DNA from: a gamma proteobacterium HTCC2207
GTDB taxonomy: Bacteria; Pseudomonadota; Gammaproteobacteria; Pseudomonadales; Porticoccaceae
Length of the DNA: 43,855 bases
Reading direction: 5' to 3'
Assembly (NCBI GenBank): GCA_905182245.1
Contig: CAJJAS010000097.1
Span: 1-43,855, forward strand
The position numbers and the translations under genes are program-made. Below, in pieces: positions 1 to 9,313 of this stretch. Every line of letters begins with the position of its first letter. Position 1 is the first letter of the stretch. The notes under the pieces are model-generated. The model did not search any database and was not told the origin of the DNA. It worked only from the letters and a program-made list of their open reading frames with translations.

Positions 1-513
1 GGCCTTAAAGATTGTCTCAACCTGATGGTGCGCATTGGAGCCACGCAGATTATCAATGTGCAGCGATACCAAGGCATGGTTAACAAAGCCCTGGAAAAAC
101 TCACGGGCCAGATCAACATCAAACCCACCAACATGGCTGCGCACGAAGTCTGCTTTCATAATCAGGCCGGGACGACCAGAAAAATCCATAACTACACGAG
201 ACAGTGCTTCATCAAGTGGCACATAGGCATGGCCATAACGGGTCAGACCTTTTTTGTCGCCAATTGCCTCAGCAACGGCCATACCCAGCGTAATACCGAT
301 ATCTTCAACCGTGTGGTGATCATCAATGTGAGTGTCGCCTGTCGCCTGAATATCCAGATCAACTAAACCGTGGCGAGAAATTTGATCCATCATGTGCTCT
401 AAGAAAGGCACCGGCGTGGCAAAATTTGCCTTACCTGTTCCATCCAGGTTTACGGTCACTGTTATCTGTGATTCCAATGTGTTTCGGGTCACTGTCGCAA
501 TGCGATCAGCCAT
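1..513 (-). CDS. hisB: Imidazoleglycerol-phosphate dehydratase, partial (C-terminus beyond left edge)
   Basis: Reverse complement from ATG at 513 reads [77 protein letters not shown]..., with the HisB motifs LEHMMDQ and DDHHTVED. Absent from the ORF track because it is truncated. Confidence 0.95.
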   Translation of the reverse strand, partial: MADRIATVTRNTLESQITVTVNLDGTGKANFATPVPFLEHMMDQISRHGLVDLDIQATGDTHIDDHHTVEDIGITLGMAVAEAIGDKKGLTRYGHAYVPLDEALSRVVMDFSGRPGLIMKADFVRSHVGGFDVDLAREFFQGFVNHALVSLHIDNLRGSNAHHQVETIFKA

Positions 514-634
514 GAGGTTCTCCAGGATCAATAAAATCGGCGGCATTATACCGTAAATTACGGGTTGCTACAGCGCAAAAAATCGTTAGAATAACGGACT
601 TTTAAGGCAATACTGCTTGGACGCCATCTTTCTA

Positions 635-904
635 ATGAAACGACTCAATACATTATGCGCCATCGCGCTCTGTTTGATTATCGGCCTCGCGTCGGTAACT
701 GCGTCTGCTCATACTCATAATGATCATCAGGAAAGTAGCTGTTCAGTCAGTGTATTACAGCATTCCTCAGCAGCGGTTGCGGCTGAAGCCACCAAAACTT
801 ACATCACCAGAGTCACAACCCCGAAAACCATCCCTAGTGTACAGGCTGTTGGCAGCCGCATCAGAAGTTGCCAGCTCGCCAGAGCCCCACCCTTTAACCT
901 CTAA
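635..904 (+). CDS. Small secreted His-containing protein (89 aa), putative accessory of the adjacent TonB receptor; DUF2946-like tail (tentative)
   Basis: ATG at 635 (the track start at 617 is TTG). Signal-peptide-like MKRLNTLCAIALCLIIGLASVTASA, then HTHNDHQESSC; C-terminal RAPPF. Lies directly upstream of the TonB receptor on the same strand. Confidence 0.6.
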   Translation: MKRLNTLCAIALCLIIGLASVTASAHTHNDHQESSCSVSVLQHSSAAVAAEATKTYITRVTTPKTIPSVQAVGSRIRSCQLARAPPFNL

Positions 905-980
905 ATAATTTGCATCCCCCCGTTGGAACAAATTTGTGCCGGTCATTCGGCGCACATATTATTTTTTAGAGGAATACCCT

Positions 981-3206
981 ATGAAAAAGCTAAATACTGT
1001 TAAGTTGCCTTTGGCAGCTTGCCTTGTAAGTTTGTCCTGCAGTGCTTTCACTCAGGAAATGGAAGAAGTTATTGTTACATCATCATTAATTGATGCCTCA
1101 TCGGACGCAATCTCAAACCCACTGCATGTTATCAATGGTGAGTCTATTGCTAGCGATGCAAGCCAAAGCATTGGTGCCAGTATCGATGGTCTGGTGGGCG
1201 TATCCTCCAGTGATTATGGCGCCGCTGTTGGTCAGCCTATTATCAGAGGTATGTCGGGAAGCCGGGTAAAGATCCTCAATAACGGTGTAGTGGTTAGAGA
1301 TGTTTCAGGTTTGGGACCTGATCATGCTAATGATGTGGATTTAAATAATATCCAGCAAATCGAAATAGTCAGAGGGCCATCGTCCTTGCTCTATTCCAAT
1401 GGAACCATCGGCGGCATAGTTAATGTGGTTGACAACACCATAGCCAGAAAAGACTTCGAAGAGTCAACATTCAGGCTGGGGCTAGAGGTTCAGACAGTCA
1501 ATGATGGCGACTCACATGACTTCTCTTATCAAAACAATATCGGTGGTTTTAATGTCAGTGCTGCCTACAAAGACTCTAAGTTTGGTGACTATGACATTCC
1601 AAATGGTGCGGTCATTCATCATGAGGAAGAGCATGAAGGCGAAGAGGAAGGGGACCACGAAGGTGAAGAGCATGAGGAAGATATGGGTTACTTACCCAAT
1701 TCTGATGCTGGGTCTACTGCGCAAAGATTAGGCATTTCCAAAGCCGGAGATTGGGGATATTTTGGCGTATCTATTAGCGATACCGAAAATCTTTACGGTA
1801 TTCCTTTTCATGGCGACAGTCATGAAGAGCATGAAGATGAAGATGGAGATGACCATGCAGACGAAGATGAGCATGAGGGCGAAGACGAGCATGAAGGCGA
1901 ACGCATCTTCTCGAAAACTGAGTCTAATGTAATCAATGTAGATGGCTCTTACGCTGTGGGTAATAGCTGGTTAACAAAAATCGATTATCGATTTAGAGAT
2001 TCCGATTATTCTCACACTGAACAGCATGCCGAAGAAGAAGCACACGAAGGTGAAGAGGATGGTGACGATCTTCATGAAGAGGGGCCAACAACCTTCACCA
2101 ATAATGCCAAAGAATATGGTGCCATTTTTGATTTAGGTAATGATTCGCTATCACAAAAAGTTGCAGTAAATTATGTGGTTGAGGATATTTCTGTTATTGG
2201 CGATGAGGCCTTTATAAATCCAACAGAAAGTAAAGAATTGACCCTAGGCTACTATCTGAGCAAAGACCTCGACCTATTTCATGTCGACCTTGGTATTAGA
2301 TATGATCAAATTTCCAGAAATGGGTCTGTCAGCCATGAAGAAGAACATGATGAAGGTCACGCAGACGAGCATGATGATGACCATGAGGCAGAAATAGAGT
2401 TTTTTGATCGAGATATCGACACTACCAGCTATGCACTAACTCTAAGCAATGATATCAATGAGTTTTTAGAGGTGAGTTTAGGACTTTCCTCCGTCGAAAG
2501 AGCACCTTCGGCGGTAGAGCTGTTAATGAATGGTCCTCATCTGGCAACAGGTAGAGTAGAAGTAGGTAATTTCAACCTGAAGCCTGAAAGATCAAACAAT
2601 ATCGATCTGAGCTTTAATTTTAGCAATGATGGACTTTATGCTGGCCTGACGTTCTTCCAAAATAATGTGGATAATTATATCTATCTTATGGATGAGACTG
2701 AAGAGGATCATTCAGATCATGGAGATGACGACGATCATGATGGTTTAACCCTTGCCAATTATCTTCAGCAGAACGCTGAATTTAAAGGTTATGAACTTGA
2801 AATAGGCAAGACATTTGACTTAGCTCGTGGTGCACTGACGCTGGCATTCGGAAGAGATTCCGTTTCAGGAGAGTTTACAGACGGACATAATATCCCACGT
2901 ATGACCCCGGAAAGAGACTTGTACAAAGTCGTTTACGTGGAAGATGGGCTTACGTTTGTACTGTCTCTCAAGGATGTATCAGCTCAGAATGATACGGCAG
3001 AAAATGAAACTGGCACCGATGGATTTCAAATCTTGAACCTGAATCTATCAAAAACCATTGAGACCAGTCCAGGGCATGAGCTAGTTTTGTCAGTGTTCGG
3101 TAAAAATCTGCTGGATGAGGCGGCTAGAAATCACAGTTCATTTGTTAAGGATGAGATACCCATGGCAGGCAAAAATCTGGGTATGCGGGCGAGTTACTCG
3201 TTTTAA
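981..3206 (+). CDS. TonB-dependent outer-membrane receptor with multiple His/Asp/Glu-rich extracellular loops (ZnuD-like metal receptor)
   Basis: Signal peptide MKKLNTVKLPLAACLVSLSCSAFTQ, TonB-box-like MEEVIVTSS, plug motifs (GVSSSDYGAAVGQPIIRGMSGSRVKILNNGV, IEIVRGPSSLLYSNGTIGGIVNVVD), C-terminal aromatic SYSF. ATG at 981 preferred over 936. Confidence 0.9.
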   Translation: MKKLNTVKLPLAACLVSLSCSAFTQEMEEVIVTSSLIDASSDAISNPLHVINGESIASDASQSIGASIDGLVGVSSSDYGAAVGQPIIRGMSGSRVKILNNGVVVRDVSGLGPDHANDVDLNNIQQIEIVRGPSSLLYSNGTIGGIVNVVDNTIARKDFEESTFRLGLEVQTVNDGDSHDFSYQNNIGGFNVSAAYKDSKFGDYDIPNGAVIHHEEEHEGEEEGDHEGEEHEEDMGYLPNSDAGSTAQRLGISKAGDWGYFGVSISDTENLYGIPFHGDSHEEHEDEDGDDHADEDEHEGEDEHEGERIFSKTESNVINVDGSYAVGNSWLTKIDYRFRDSDYSHTEQHAEEEAHEGEEDGDDLHEEGPTTFTNNAKEYGAIFDLGNDSLSQKVAVNYVVEDISVIGDEAFINPTESKELTLGYYLSKDLDLFHVDLGIRYDQISRNGSVSHEEEHDEGHADEHDDDHEAEIEFFDRDIDTTSYALTLSNDINEFLEVSLGLSSVERAPSAVELLMNGPHLATGRVEVGNFNLKPERSNNIDLSFNFSNDGLYAGLTFFQNNVDNYIYLMDETEEDHSDHGDDDDHDGLTLANYLQQNAEFKGYELEIGKTFDLARGALTLAFGRDSVSGEFTDGHNIPRMTPERDLYKVVYVEDGLTFVLSLKDVSAQNDTAENETGTDGFQILNLNLSKTIETSPGHELVLSVFGKNLLDEAARNHSSFVKDEIPMAGKNLGMRASYSF

Positions 3207-3318
3207 AACACGAGTTACTTTAATGCAAATTCCTTTTTGTAATATATAGTCCCGGAAGGAGGACGCACTATAGCCATTGAGGTAAGATATTGGCTTTGAA
3301 ACAGACAAGCGGTGCACC

Positions 3319-5196
3319 TTGGGGAAGATATTTAAATTTTGGTTAATCAGTGTCGTATTTGCTGTCACTGTTATGGTTGCTGGGGTCATTTATTTTGTTA
3401 CGGTACTTGACCCCAACGACTACAAATCTGAAATTGAAACTATGGCCGCTAGGCAGGGTATTACACTGTCAATTAATGGCAACCTTGCATGGCAGTTTTT
3501 CCCCAAGCCCGGCATCAGCATTAGTAATATTGATTTTGTCACTCAGAGGCAGGATTTAGGCCCCGCGATAGAAAAACTGTCGGGACAGATCGGTCTAGCC
3601 GCTGTATCTGCCGAATGGAGCGCATTACTAAATACTCAGACTGCAGCAAGCCAACCCCTTAAATTGCTTAGTTCAATTAAGCTATCGGGCGCTCGAACAC
3701 TGGTTACACCTTACGCTGGTCTTCCATTTCAGCTTAATGATATTGACCTCAGTGTCGGTAAAATCTCTCTGCAGGCTCAGCCCTTTCCTGTATCTGTCTC
3801 GATGACTGCACTGGATGGCATTACCATTGACGCCAAGTTTGTCACCCGTATTGACAGCAATACAAGCACGGTAACCCTCAGTAGCCTAGACCTCAATATT
3901 GATCAGATAGCGATAAAGGGGGACATCAGCTCCGACCTTGTCAGCTTACGCACCCAAGGAAATCTGCAGGTCAGCCCATTTAATCTAAAACGCCAGCTAG
4001 AACAGTTTCAAACGCGTTTGCCGATGTTTACAGTGCCTAAAATGGCCAGCCAAACTGCGTTATCTGACCTTAGTGTCGATGGAAATTTCGACTTCAACCC
4101 TACCGCAATCTCTCAATCCAGTAATCTGATAAGACTGGATGGTCAGCTGTTTGAGGTCGATATCAATATTGATCAGAGTAGCGATAAGCTTACATTGAGC
4201 ATCCGTGGCGACACATTCAAACTGGCTGACTATATTGCCATTCCAGATAATCTAGCCAGCAAAGACAGCGCCGCTATTTTTGCACCACTGGCCCTACCCT
4301 TTGTGCTGTGGCATGGACAGAGCCAGATGGAAGTTGCCGTTGGCACCATCCAGCTGGATGACTTTGCCGTCACCAACTTCTACAGCAATATTTTTGGTAA
4401 TCAACGAGTATTGCGGGTCACCGCTCTGAATGGGGACATGTTTGGCGGTCAGGCTAATGTGATCGCCAAGTTCGACATGCGCTCAAAAACACCTAGCTTT
4501 AATATTCAGCCATCCCTGAGCAATATTAATCTTGGCAGCGCACTACCTGCCCTAACAGATACCTCCGATCTCACCGGGCGTTTAAACCTGCAGGGCAATA
4601 TTCAGGGCACGGGCAATAACAGAAAGACAATTCTTAGTTCACTCACCGGTGCTGGTGAGTTTGAAATTACCGCACCCAGCTACTCCGAAACCAATATAGA
4701 AGAGACCTTCTGCAATGCAGCCGCCCTGTTTGGTAGCAGCAATACGACTAACCCGTCCTGGCCCAAGGGCACTCAGCTAGACAACCTAGAGGGCAAGTTT
4801 CAGTTCACTAACGGAAAACTCTTAGTCAGCGACTATACAACCGGCACCGGCAATCTAACCCTCGATGGCAATGCCACCGTGCATATGCTCGACAAAAAAT
4901 ATGTCCTAAAAGCCAACGTACTTTTAAGTAGCGCGACTACCAGCGTCAATGGCTGCTCAGTCAATCGTCAGTTACAAAACCGAGCCATACCCTTTATCTG
5001 TAAAGGCCGGTTTAGCCAGAGTACCAACAGCAAGGCCAAACCAGCCTTTTGTAAACCTGATGAGCGAGTGCTCAAAGATCTGCTAAAAAATACCGCCTTG
5101 AAAAAGCTCGGCGATCAGCTGTTTAATAGCCCCGATGAGGAACCAAACCCCCTGCAAAATCTGTTTAAAGAATTACTCAAAAAGAATCTCAACTAG
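3319..5196 (+). CDS. AsmA family protein
   Basis: N-terminal TM segment, AsmA-type N-terminus (LDPNDYKSEIETMAARQGITLSINGNLAWQFFPKPGISISNI), C-terminal GTGNLTLDGNATV. TTG start. Confidence 0.85.
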   Translation: MGKIFKFWLISVVFAVTVMVAGVIYFVTVLDPNDYKSEIETMAARQGITLSINGNLAWQFFPKPGISISNIDFVTQRQDLGPAIEKLSGQIGLAAVSAEWSALLNTQTAASQPLKLLSSIKLSGARTLVTPYAGLPFQLNDIDLSVGKISLQAQPFPVSVSMTALDGITIDAKFVTRIDSNTSTVTLSSLDLNIDQIAIKGDISSDLVSLRTQGNLQVSPFNLKRQLEQFQTRLPMFTVPKMASQTALSDLSVDGNFDFNPTAISQSSNLIRLDGQLFEVDINIDQSSDKLTLSIRGDTFKLADYIAIPDNLASKDSAAIFAPLALPFVLWHGQSQMEVAVGTIQLDDFAVTNFYSNIFGNQRVLRVTALNGDMFGGQANVIAKFDMRSKTPSFNIQPSLSNINLGSALPALTDTSDLTGRLNLQGNIQGTGNNRKTILSSLTGAGEFEITAPSYSETNIEETFCNAAALFGSSNTTNPSWPKGTQLDNLEGKFQFTNGKLLVSDYTTGTGNLTLDGNATVHMLDKKYVLKANVLLSSATTSVNGCSVNRQLQNRAIPFICKGRFSQSTNSKAKPAFCKPDERVLKDLLKNTALKKLGDQLFNSPDEEPNPLQNLFKELLKKNLN

Positions 5197-5199
5197 AAC

Positions 5200-6264
5200 A
5201 TGACACCAGCCAAATTCCAGCAATCCGTACTCAAGTGGTTTGATCAATATGGTCGAACCAACCTACCCTGGCAGCAGGATATCAATGCCTACAGAGTCTG
5301 GGTCTCCGAAATTATGCTACAGCAGACCCAGGTCAGCACCGTTATCCCCTACTTCCAGCGCTTTATGGCGAGTTACCCAACGGTACAGTTACTCGCCGCA
5401 GCCCCGTTAGACGAGGTGCTGCATCATTGGACTGGCCTCGGATACTATGCTCGAGCCCGCAACCTTCATAAGACATCGCAGCAGGTTGCCAATGTGCTCG
5501 GTGGCGAGTTCCCCGATAACGTGGAACAGCTATGCGAGTTGCCCGGCATAGGCCGATCCACTGCCGGCGCCATTAGCTCTATCGCCTTTAAAAATCAGGC
5601 AACTATCTTAGATGGTAATGTTAAGCGCGTTCTAGCAAGGTTTGGGGCTATCGAAGGCTGGCCGGGTAAAAGTGACGTGGTACAAAAGCTCTGGATAGCT
5701 GCAGAGACCTATACGCCCTACAAACGTATTGCCGACTACACTCAGGCAATGATGGATTTAGGCGCCACCCTATGCACCCGATCATCGCCTGATTGCGATC
5801 ACTGCCCACTGGCCAAAAGTTGCAAAGCCTATGCCCAGGGAAATCCGCAAGACTATCCGGGTAAAAAACCCAAGAAAAAGCTTCCTCTGCGAACCACCTG
5901 CTTTCTGATGATCCGTAACGCAGAAGGTGAACTGTTACTGCAGCAGAACCCACCTATGGGCCTCTGGGGCGGCCTTTGGGTATTCCCTCAGTGCGAGACA
6001 GAGCAAGAATTAGAAGAAACCTGTATGAAGCTAGGCATAGAGCCTAATAGCCAACGGGTACTCGCAGTTAAACGTCATACCTTTAGTCACTTTCACCTCG
6101 ACTACCAGCCTGTTGAAATTGCCGTCACCGGTCAGGGCAATACCGCACTGCAAGTGGCCGACGCCCAGAATCAGGTCTGGTATAACCCACAGAAACCACT
6201 ATCATTAGGTATGCCAGCTCCTATTAAAGCGCTGCTGTTACAGGCTCAAAAACGAGCAATATAA
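5200..6264 (+). CDS. mutY: A/G-specific adenine glycosylase MutY
   Basis: [45 protein letters not shown], Cys cluster [18 protein letters not shown]-terminal NUDIX-like domain. Confidence 0.97.
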   Translation: MTPAKFQQSVLKWFDQYGRTNLPWQQDINAYRVWVSEIMLQQTQVSTVIPYFQRFMASYPTVQLLAAAPLDEVLHHWTGLGYYARARNLHKTSQQVANVLGGEFPDNVEQLCELPGIGRSTAGAISSIAFKNQATILDGNVKRVLARFGAIEGWPGKSDVVQKLWIAAETYTPYKRIADYTQAMMDLGATLCTRSSPDCDHCPLAKSCKAYAQGNPQDYPGKKPKKKLPLRTTCFLMIRNAEGELLLQQNPPMGLWGGLWVFPQCETEQELEETCMKLGIEPNSQRVLAVKRHTFSHFHLDYQPVEIAVTGQGNTALQVADAQNQVWYNPQKPLSLGMPAPIKALLLQAQKRAI

Positions 6265-6288
6265 GTAAATATCACACAGAGGTACGTT

Positions 6289-6561
6289 ATGGCGCGCATG
6301 ATTTTATGTCGCAAGCTCAAAAAAGAACTCCCGGGGCTAGATATGCCCCCCTTCCCTGGCCCCAAAGGCGAGGAAATTTTCAATAATATCTCCAAAGAAG
6401 CCTGGGCAGAGTGGATGACCCACCAAACCACGCTAATCAATGAAATGCGCCTAAATATGATGGATTTGACCGCTCGCACCTATCTCTCGGAACAACGAGA
6501 AAAATTCTTTAACGGCGAAGACGTCGATCAGGCTGAAGGATACGTCCCGCCTACGGAATAA
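6289..6561 (+). CDS. yggX: Fe(2+)-trafficking protein YggX
   Basis: [59 protein letters not shown] is typical YggX. Confidence 0.96.
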   Translation: MARMILCRKLKKELPGLDMPPFPGPKGEEIFNNISKEAWAEWMTHQTTLINEMRLNMMDLTARTYLSEQREKFFNGEDVDQAEGYVPPTE

Positions 6562-6631
6562 TCCTTGACGAACCGCATATCAGACGCTTTAATACGCGCC
6601 TCTCGCGATATGCCTCAAAACAGATTGCGAA

Positions 6632-6707
6632 GCCCGGTTAGCTCAGTTGGTAGAGCAGAGGATTGAAAATCCTCGTGTCCTTGGTTCGATTCCGAGACCG
6701 GGCACCA
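6632..6707 (+). tRNA. tRNA-Phe (anticodon GAA), CCA encoded
   Basis: gcccggttagctcagttggtagagcagaggattGAAaatcctcgtgtccttggttcgattccgagaccgggcacca; 7-bp acceptor stem gcccggt/accgggc, D-arm, anticodon arm and TpsiC arm all fold. Confidence 0.97.
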
Positions 6708-6714
6708 TAATATA

Positions 6715-6982
6715 AAGACCCTCAGCGAAAGCTGGGGGTTTTTTGGTTCTATAGGTAGATATCGAACGTCCGATGGACTCGCGCTAAAGCGCTCGGGGCT
6801 TCACCCCGCCTTCGCACGCGAATGCGCCCAAAATGCTACGCATTTAGTCCGAGACCGATTAGTTCCTACTGGGTAAGGCGTCAAACTGCAAGAAGCCTCA
6901 GTGAAAGCTGGGGGGTTTTTGGTTCTATAAGGTAGATATCGAACGGTTAGATGGACTCGCGCTAAAGCGCTAGGGGTTGCAT
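6715..6982. repeat. Imperfect direct repeat pair (about 88 bp each, at about 6715-6801 and 6893-6980), each starting with a terminator hairpin
   Basis: Shared: AAG[A]CCTCAG(C/T)GAAAGCTGGGGG..TTTTTGGTTCTATA(A)GGTAGATATCGAACG....ATGGACTCGCGCTAAAGCGCT(C/A)GGGG. Confidence 0.85.
6717..6745 (+). terminator. Rho-independent terminator after tRNA-Phe
   Basis: CCCTCAGC GAAA GCTGGGGG followed by TTTTTT. Confidence 0.75.
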
Positions 6983-6993
6983 CCAGCTTTCAT

Positions 6994-7024
6994 GAAAAAA
7001 GCCCTGTATTAACAGGGCTTTTTC
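6994..7024. terminator. Bidirectional terminator between the tRNA-Phe tail and the minus-strand gene at 7072
   Basis: gaaaaaaGCCCTGTtattAACAGGGCtttttc: about 8-bp GC-rich stem flanked by A-run and T-run. Confidence 0.8.
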
Positions 7025-7071
7025 GACAGAGGTAACTTAGCTCACAGGCTCTCTTGATTTTAAATGCAAGC

Positions 7072-7476
7072 TTACTTGGCCAATATAGTGGTTGCTTTGA
7101 TATCTTCCATTTTCACACCACAGGCTTCCATTGATTTAGACTGCATTGCCTTCCATTTAGCGTCGCTTTCTTGCCAAGCTAAAGCAGACTCCATAGACGA
7201 AATCGACTCATGGAGATCAACTGCCCCGAGCATTGCATCGCCAATTATTCCCGGAGACGATGAGTAGGCAATCGGTGAAGCGCCTACTTCATACGCTATC
7301 AAGCCTTTAAGTGTTGCCAGACCTGCTTCCACGTTTTCGCATGGCAATTCATACACAACAACAACCTGACCTGCTGAAGCGACTGGCGCTAGCGTCTTTG
7401 CCTCCTCATGATGGCCTGCACTGATTACGCTCGAAAAAAGTAAACCACTAAGTAAAACTAAAGTTCGATTTATCAT
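7072..7476 (-). CDS. Secreted hypothetical protein (134 aa)
   Basis: Signal peptide MINRTLVLLSGLLFSSVISAGHHEE; two Cys in the mature part; no family recognised. Confidence 0.65.
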   Translation of the reverse strand: MINRTLVLLSGLLFSSVISAGHHEEAKTLAPVASAGQVVVVYELPCENVEAGLATLKGLIAYEVGASPIAYSSSPGIIGDAMLGAVDLHESISSMESALAWQESDAKWKAMQSKSMEACGVKMEDIKATTILAK

Positions 7477-7636
7477 TTTAATTACACCTCTTTTATTATT
7501 CTAAAAATTTTTTCGTGGGAGGCTTTATAGCCTAGAGTTATCTTTATCTAATATTTAAAAGTACTCGATACACGCGGGATGAGGAAAAGGCCTATTAATC
7601 GAACAGGCCTTTCCGGTAACAGCGATTTTGATTCAA

Positions 7637-8029
7637 TTACTTTTTAGCCTTTACCCATAGCGGGAGAAATGCAATCAGGAAACCCGACACCAAAAATGCT
7701 ATCCCAATAGGATCTGGCATTGTTGCGTATTCACCACCATAAGTTGCTGTAAAGCCCTTAGCAATTTCGCTGGCATTTTCACCAAGACCACCAAGCGCAT
7801 TTGCATGAACAGTCCACTGGTTCATTATATTTGTCGTCATATTCCAACCGAATAACAGCACTGACAGAGAAAAGATTGAAGACAATACTCTACCCAGCAG
7901 GGGTGCATCTTTTTCAACCAATACACTCGCGAATCGGGCTGCAACCCAGATCGCAATAACTATACCTATAAATAGAGTTGCGTTAGCTCCCCGTGACGCT
8001 TGAAATGATGCCCAAATTTCTGATTCCAT
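7637..8029 (-). CDS. Small integral membrane protein (130 aa), unknown function
   Basis: Three hydrophobic segments (ATLFIGIVIAIWVAARF; SSIFSLSVLLFGW; IGIAFLVSGFLIAFLPLWV). Confidence 0.65.
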   Translation of the reverse strand: MESEIWASFQASRGANATLFIGIVIAIWVAARFASVLVEKDAPLLGRVLSSIFSLSVLLFGWNMTTNIMNQWTVHANALGGLGENASEIAKGFTATYGGEYATMPDPIGIAFLVSGFLIAFLPLWVKAKK

Positions 8030-8091
8030 AGTGTTCCCCTTATTAGTTATTATTAGTTTTTACTGCTTTGCGCAGCGGACCCAGTGTATAA

Positions 8092-8113
8092 CTATTTATG
8101 CATCTATAAATAG
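8092..8113. promoter_or_regulatory. Perfect 8-bp inverted repeat CTATTTAT-gcatct-ATAAATAG, possible operator
   Basis: Seen directly; lies upstream of the minus-strand gene at 7637-8029. Confidence 0.35.
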
Positions 8114-8372
8114 ATTAAATAATAGAACTAATATGCTACCTCTATCAGGTGATTCCGAGTTTGGGTTAGCTATGTCTGTTGCCCCTGCAAATATCTTTTA
8201 ATGTATATCCCTTGTGTAGCAAGCAGGCACAGCTCGGCCCATGCCGCAGTTCATAGGCTTGTAATAGCAGCCCTTGTTTAAGCCTCAGTTTGACTATAGA
8301 GTTATTCAGATATGCTGCCTCACTAGATTATTGGCGGCGCAGCTTTATCACCCAGAGATCGAATCTATACCA

Positions 8373-9293
8373 ATGCGTTATTTTACTAAAATCACCCTTA
8401 CTCTAATAATGGCGCTGATTGGGTTTTCGGCAGGCTCCCAGAGTGCACTAGCTGAAAGCTCGAGTCCTATAAGACATAACGTTATTTCTGACGGTCACCC
8501 AATGGCGCTGTGGGAGAAGTCTCATGCTAAGACAAAGGGCGTAATTCTTTTCATCCACGGTAGAACCTGGAGTGGCCTCCCTGACTTTGACTTGCAGGTA
8601 GACGGCGAAGACCTTTCCTTAATGGATGGGATGCTTGACCAGGGTTACAGTACCTATGCAGTTGATCTGCGTGGCTACGGAGAAACACCGAGAGACCGCT
8701 CCCAATGGCTCTCACCGACCAAGGCCGCCAATGATGTCGTTAATGTGGTGCGTTGGATATCTGAACGCCACAATAATAGCCCGGTTCATATTTTTGGCTG
8801 GTCATATGGTTCAGTAATCTCTTTGTTAGCTAGTCAGAAAAATTCAGATAACATGGCTAGCTTGACGCTATTTGGTTTCTGGCTGGACCTAGACGCACAA
8901 AGTATTCCCAGCGCCAATGTTCTGGAGAGACGCATTAATACAGCCGCCGCTGCTGCCAGTGATTTTATTGTGCCTGGGAGTATTAGCCAAAAGGCTATTG
9001 ATACTTATGTCAGAGCTTCACTCACCGCCGACCCAGTGCGCGTTGACTGGCGCAGAGAGTCAGAGTTTTTATCCATAGATCCAAACAGTATTGCTCTACC
9101 GGTATTACTGATGCAGGGGGAGTTCGATCCTATTGCGCCTACAAACCTACAGGCCAAGCTATTTACTCGTCTTAAGGCCGCAGACAAAAGCTGGGTGGTT
9201 ATTTCTGGCGGTGATCACGCGGCTTTTATGGAGACACCACGTCCCCAGTTTATTGCTGCATTTAAGGCCTTTATTGATCGATTTAACCCGTAA
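8373..9293 (+). CDS. Secreted alpha/beta hydrolase
   Basis: Signal peptide from MRYFTKITLTLIMALIGFSAGSQSALA; VILFIHGRTWSG, nucleophile elbow IFGWSYGS, VLLMQGEFDPIAP, SGGDHAAFM. ATG at 8373 preferred over 8274. Confidence 0.8.
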   Translation: MRYFTKITLTLIMALIGFSAGSQSALAESSSPIRHNVISDGHPMALWEKSHAKTKGVILFIHGRTWSGLPDFDLQVDGEDLSLMDGMLDQGYSTYAVDLRGYGETPRDRSQWLSPTKAANDVVNVVRWISERHNNSPVHIFGWSYGSVISLLASQKNSDNMASLTLFGFWLDLDAQSIPSANVLERRINTAAAAASDFIVPGSISQKAIDTYVRASLTADPVRVDWRRESEFLSIDPNSIALPVLLMQGEFDPIAPTNLQAKLFTRLKAADKSWVVISGGDHAAFMETPRPQFIAAFKAFIDRFNP

Positions 9294-9313
9294 CATGCCA
9301 AGAGTGGAATAAC

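Noticed and set aside
25-366. Plus-strand ORFs 25..366 and 35..226
   Set aside because: Antisense to the recognisable hisB coding frame on the minus strand.
1501-1731. ORF 1501..1731 (+)
   Set aside because: Alternate frame inside the TonB receptor; Met/Lys-rich composition is an artefact of the repetitive GAA/CAT codons.
1614-1905. Repetitive GAAGAGCATGA-type DNA as a possible CRISPR or minisatellite
   Set aside because: Explained by His/Glu/Asp codon bias in receptor loops; no regular spacer structure.
3138-3389. ORF 3138..3389 (-)
   Set aside because: Overlaps the TonB receptor 3' end and asmA start on the opposite strand; no RBS or family signal.
7064-7267. ORF 7064..7267 (+)
   Set aside because: Antisense to the signal-peptide-bearing 7072..7476 gene; no independent support.
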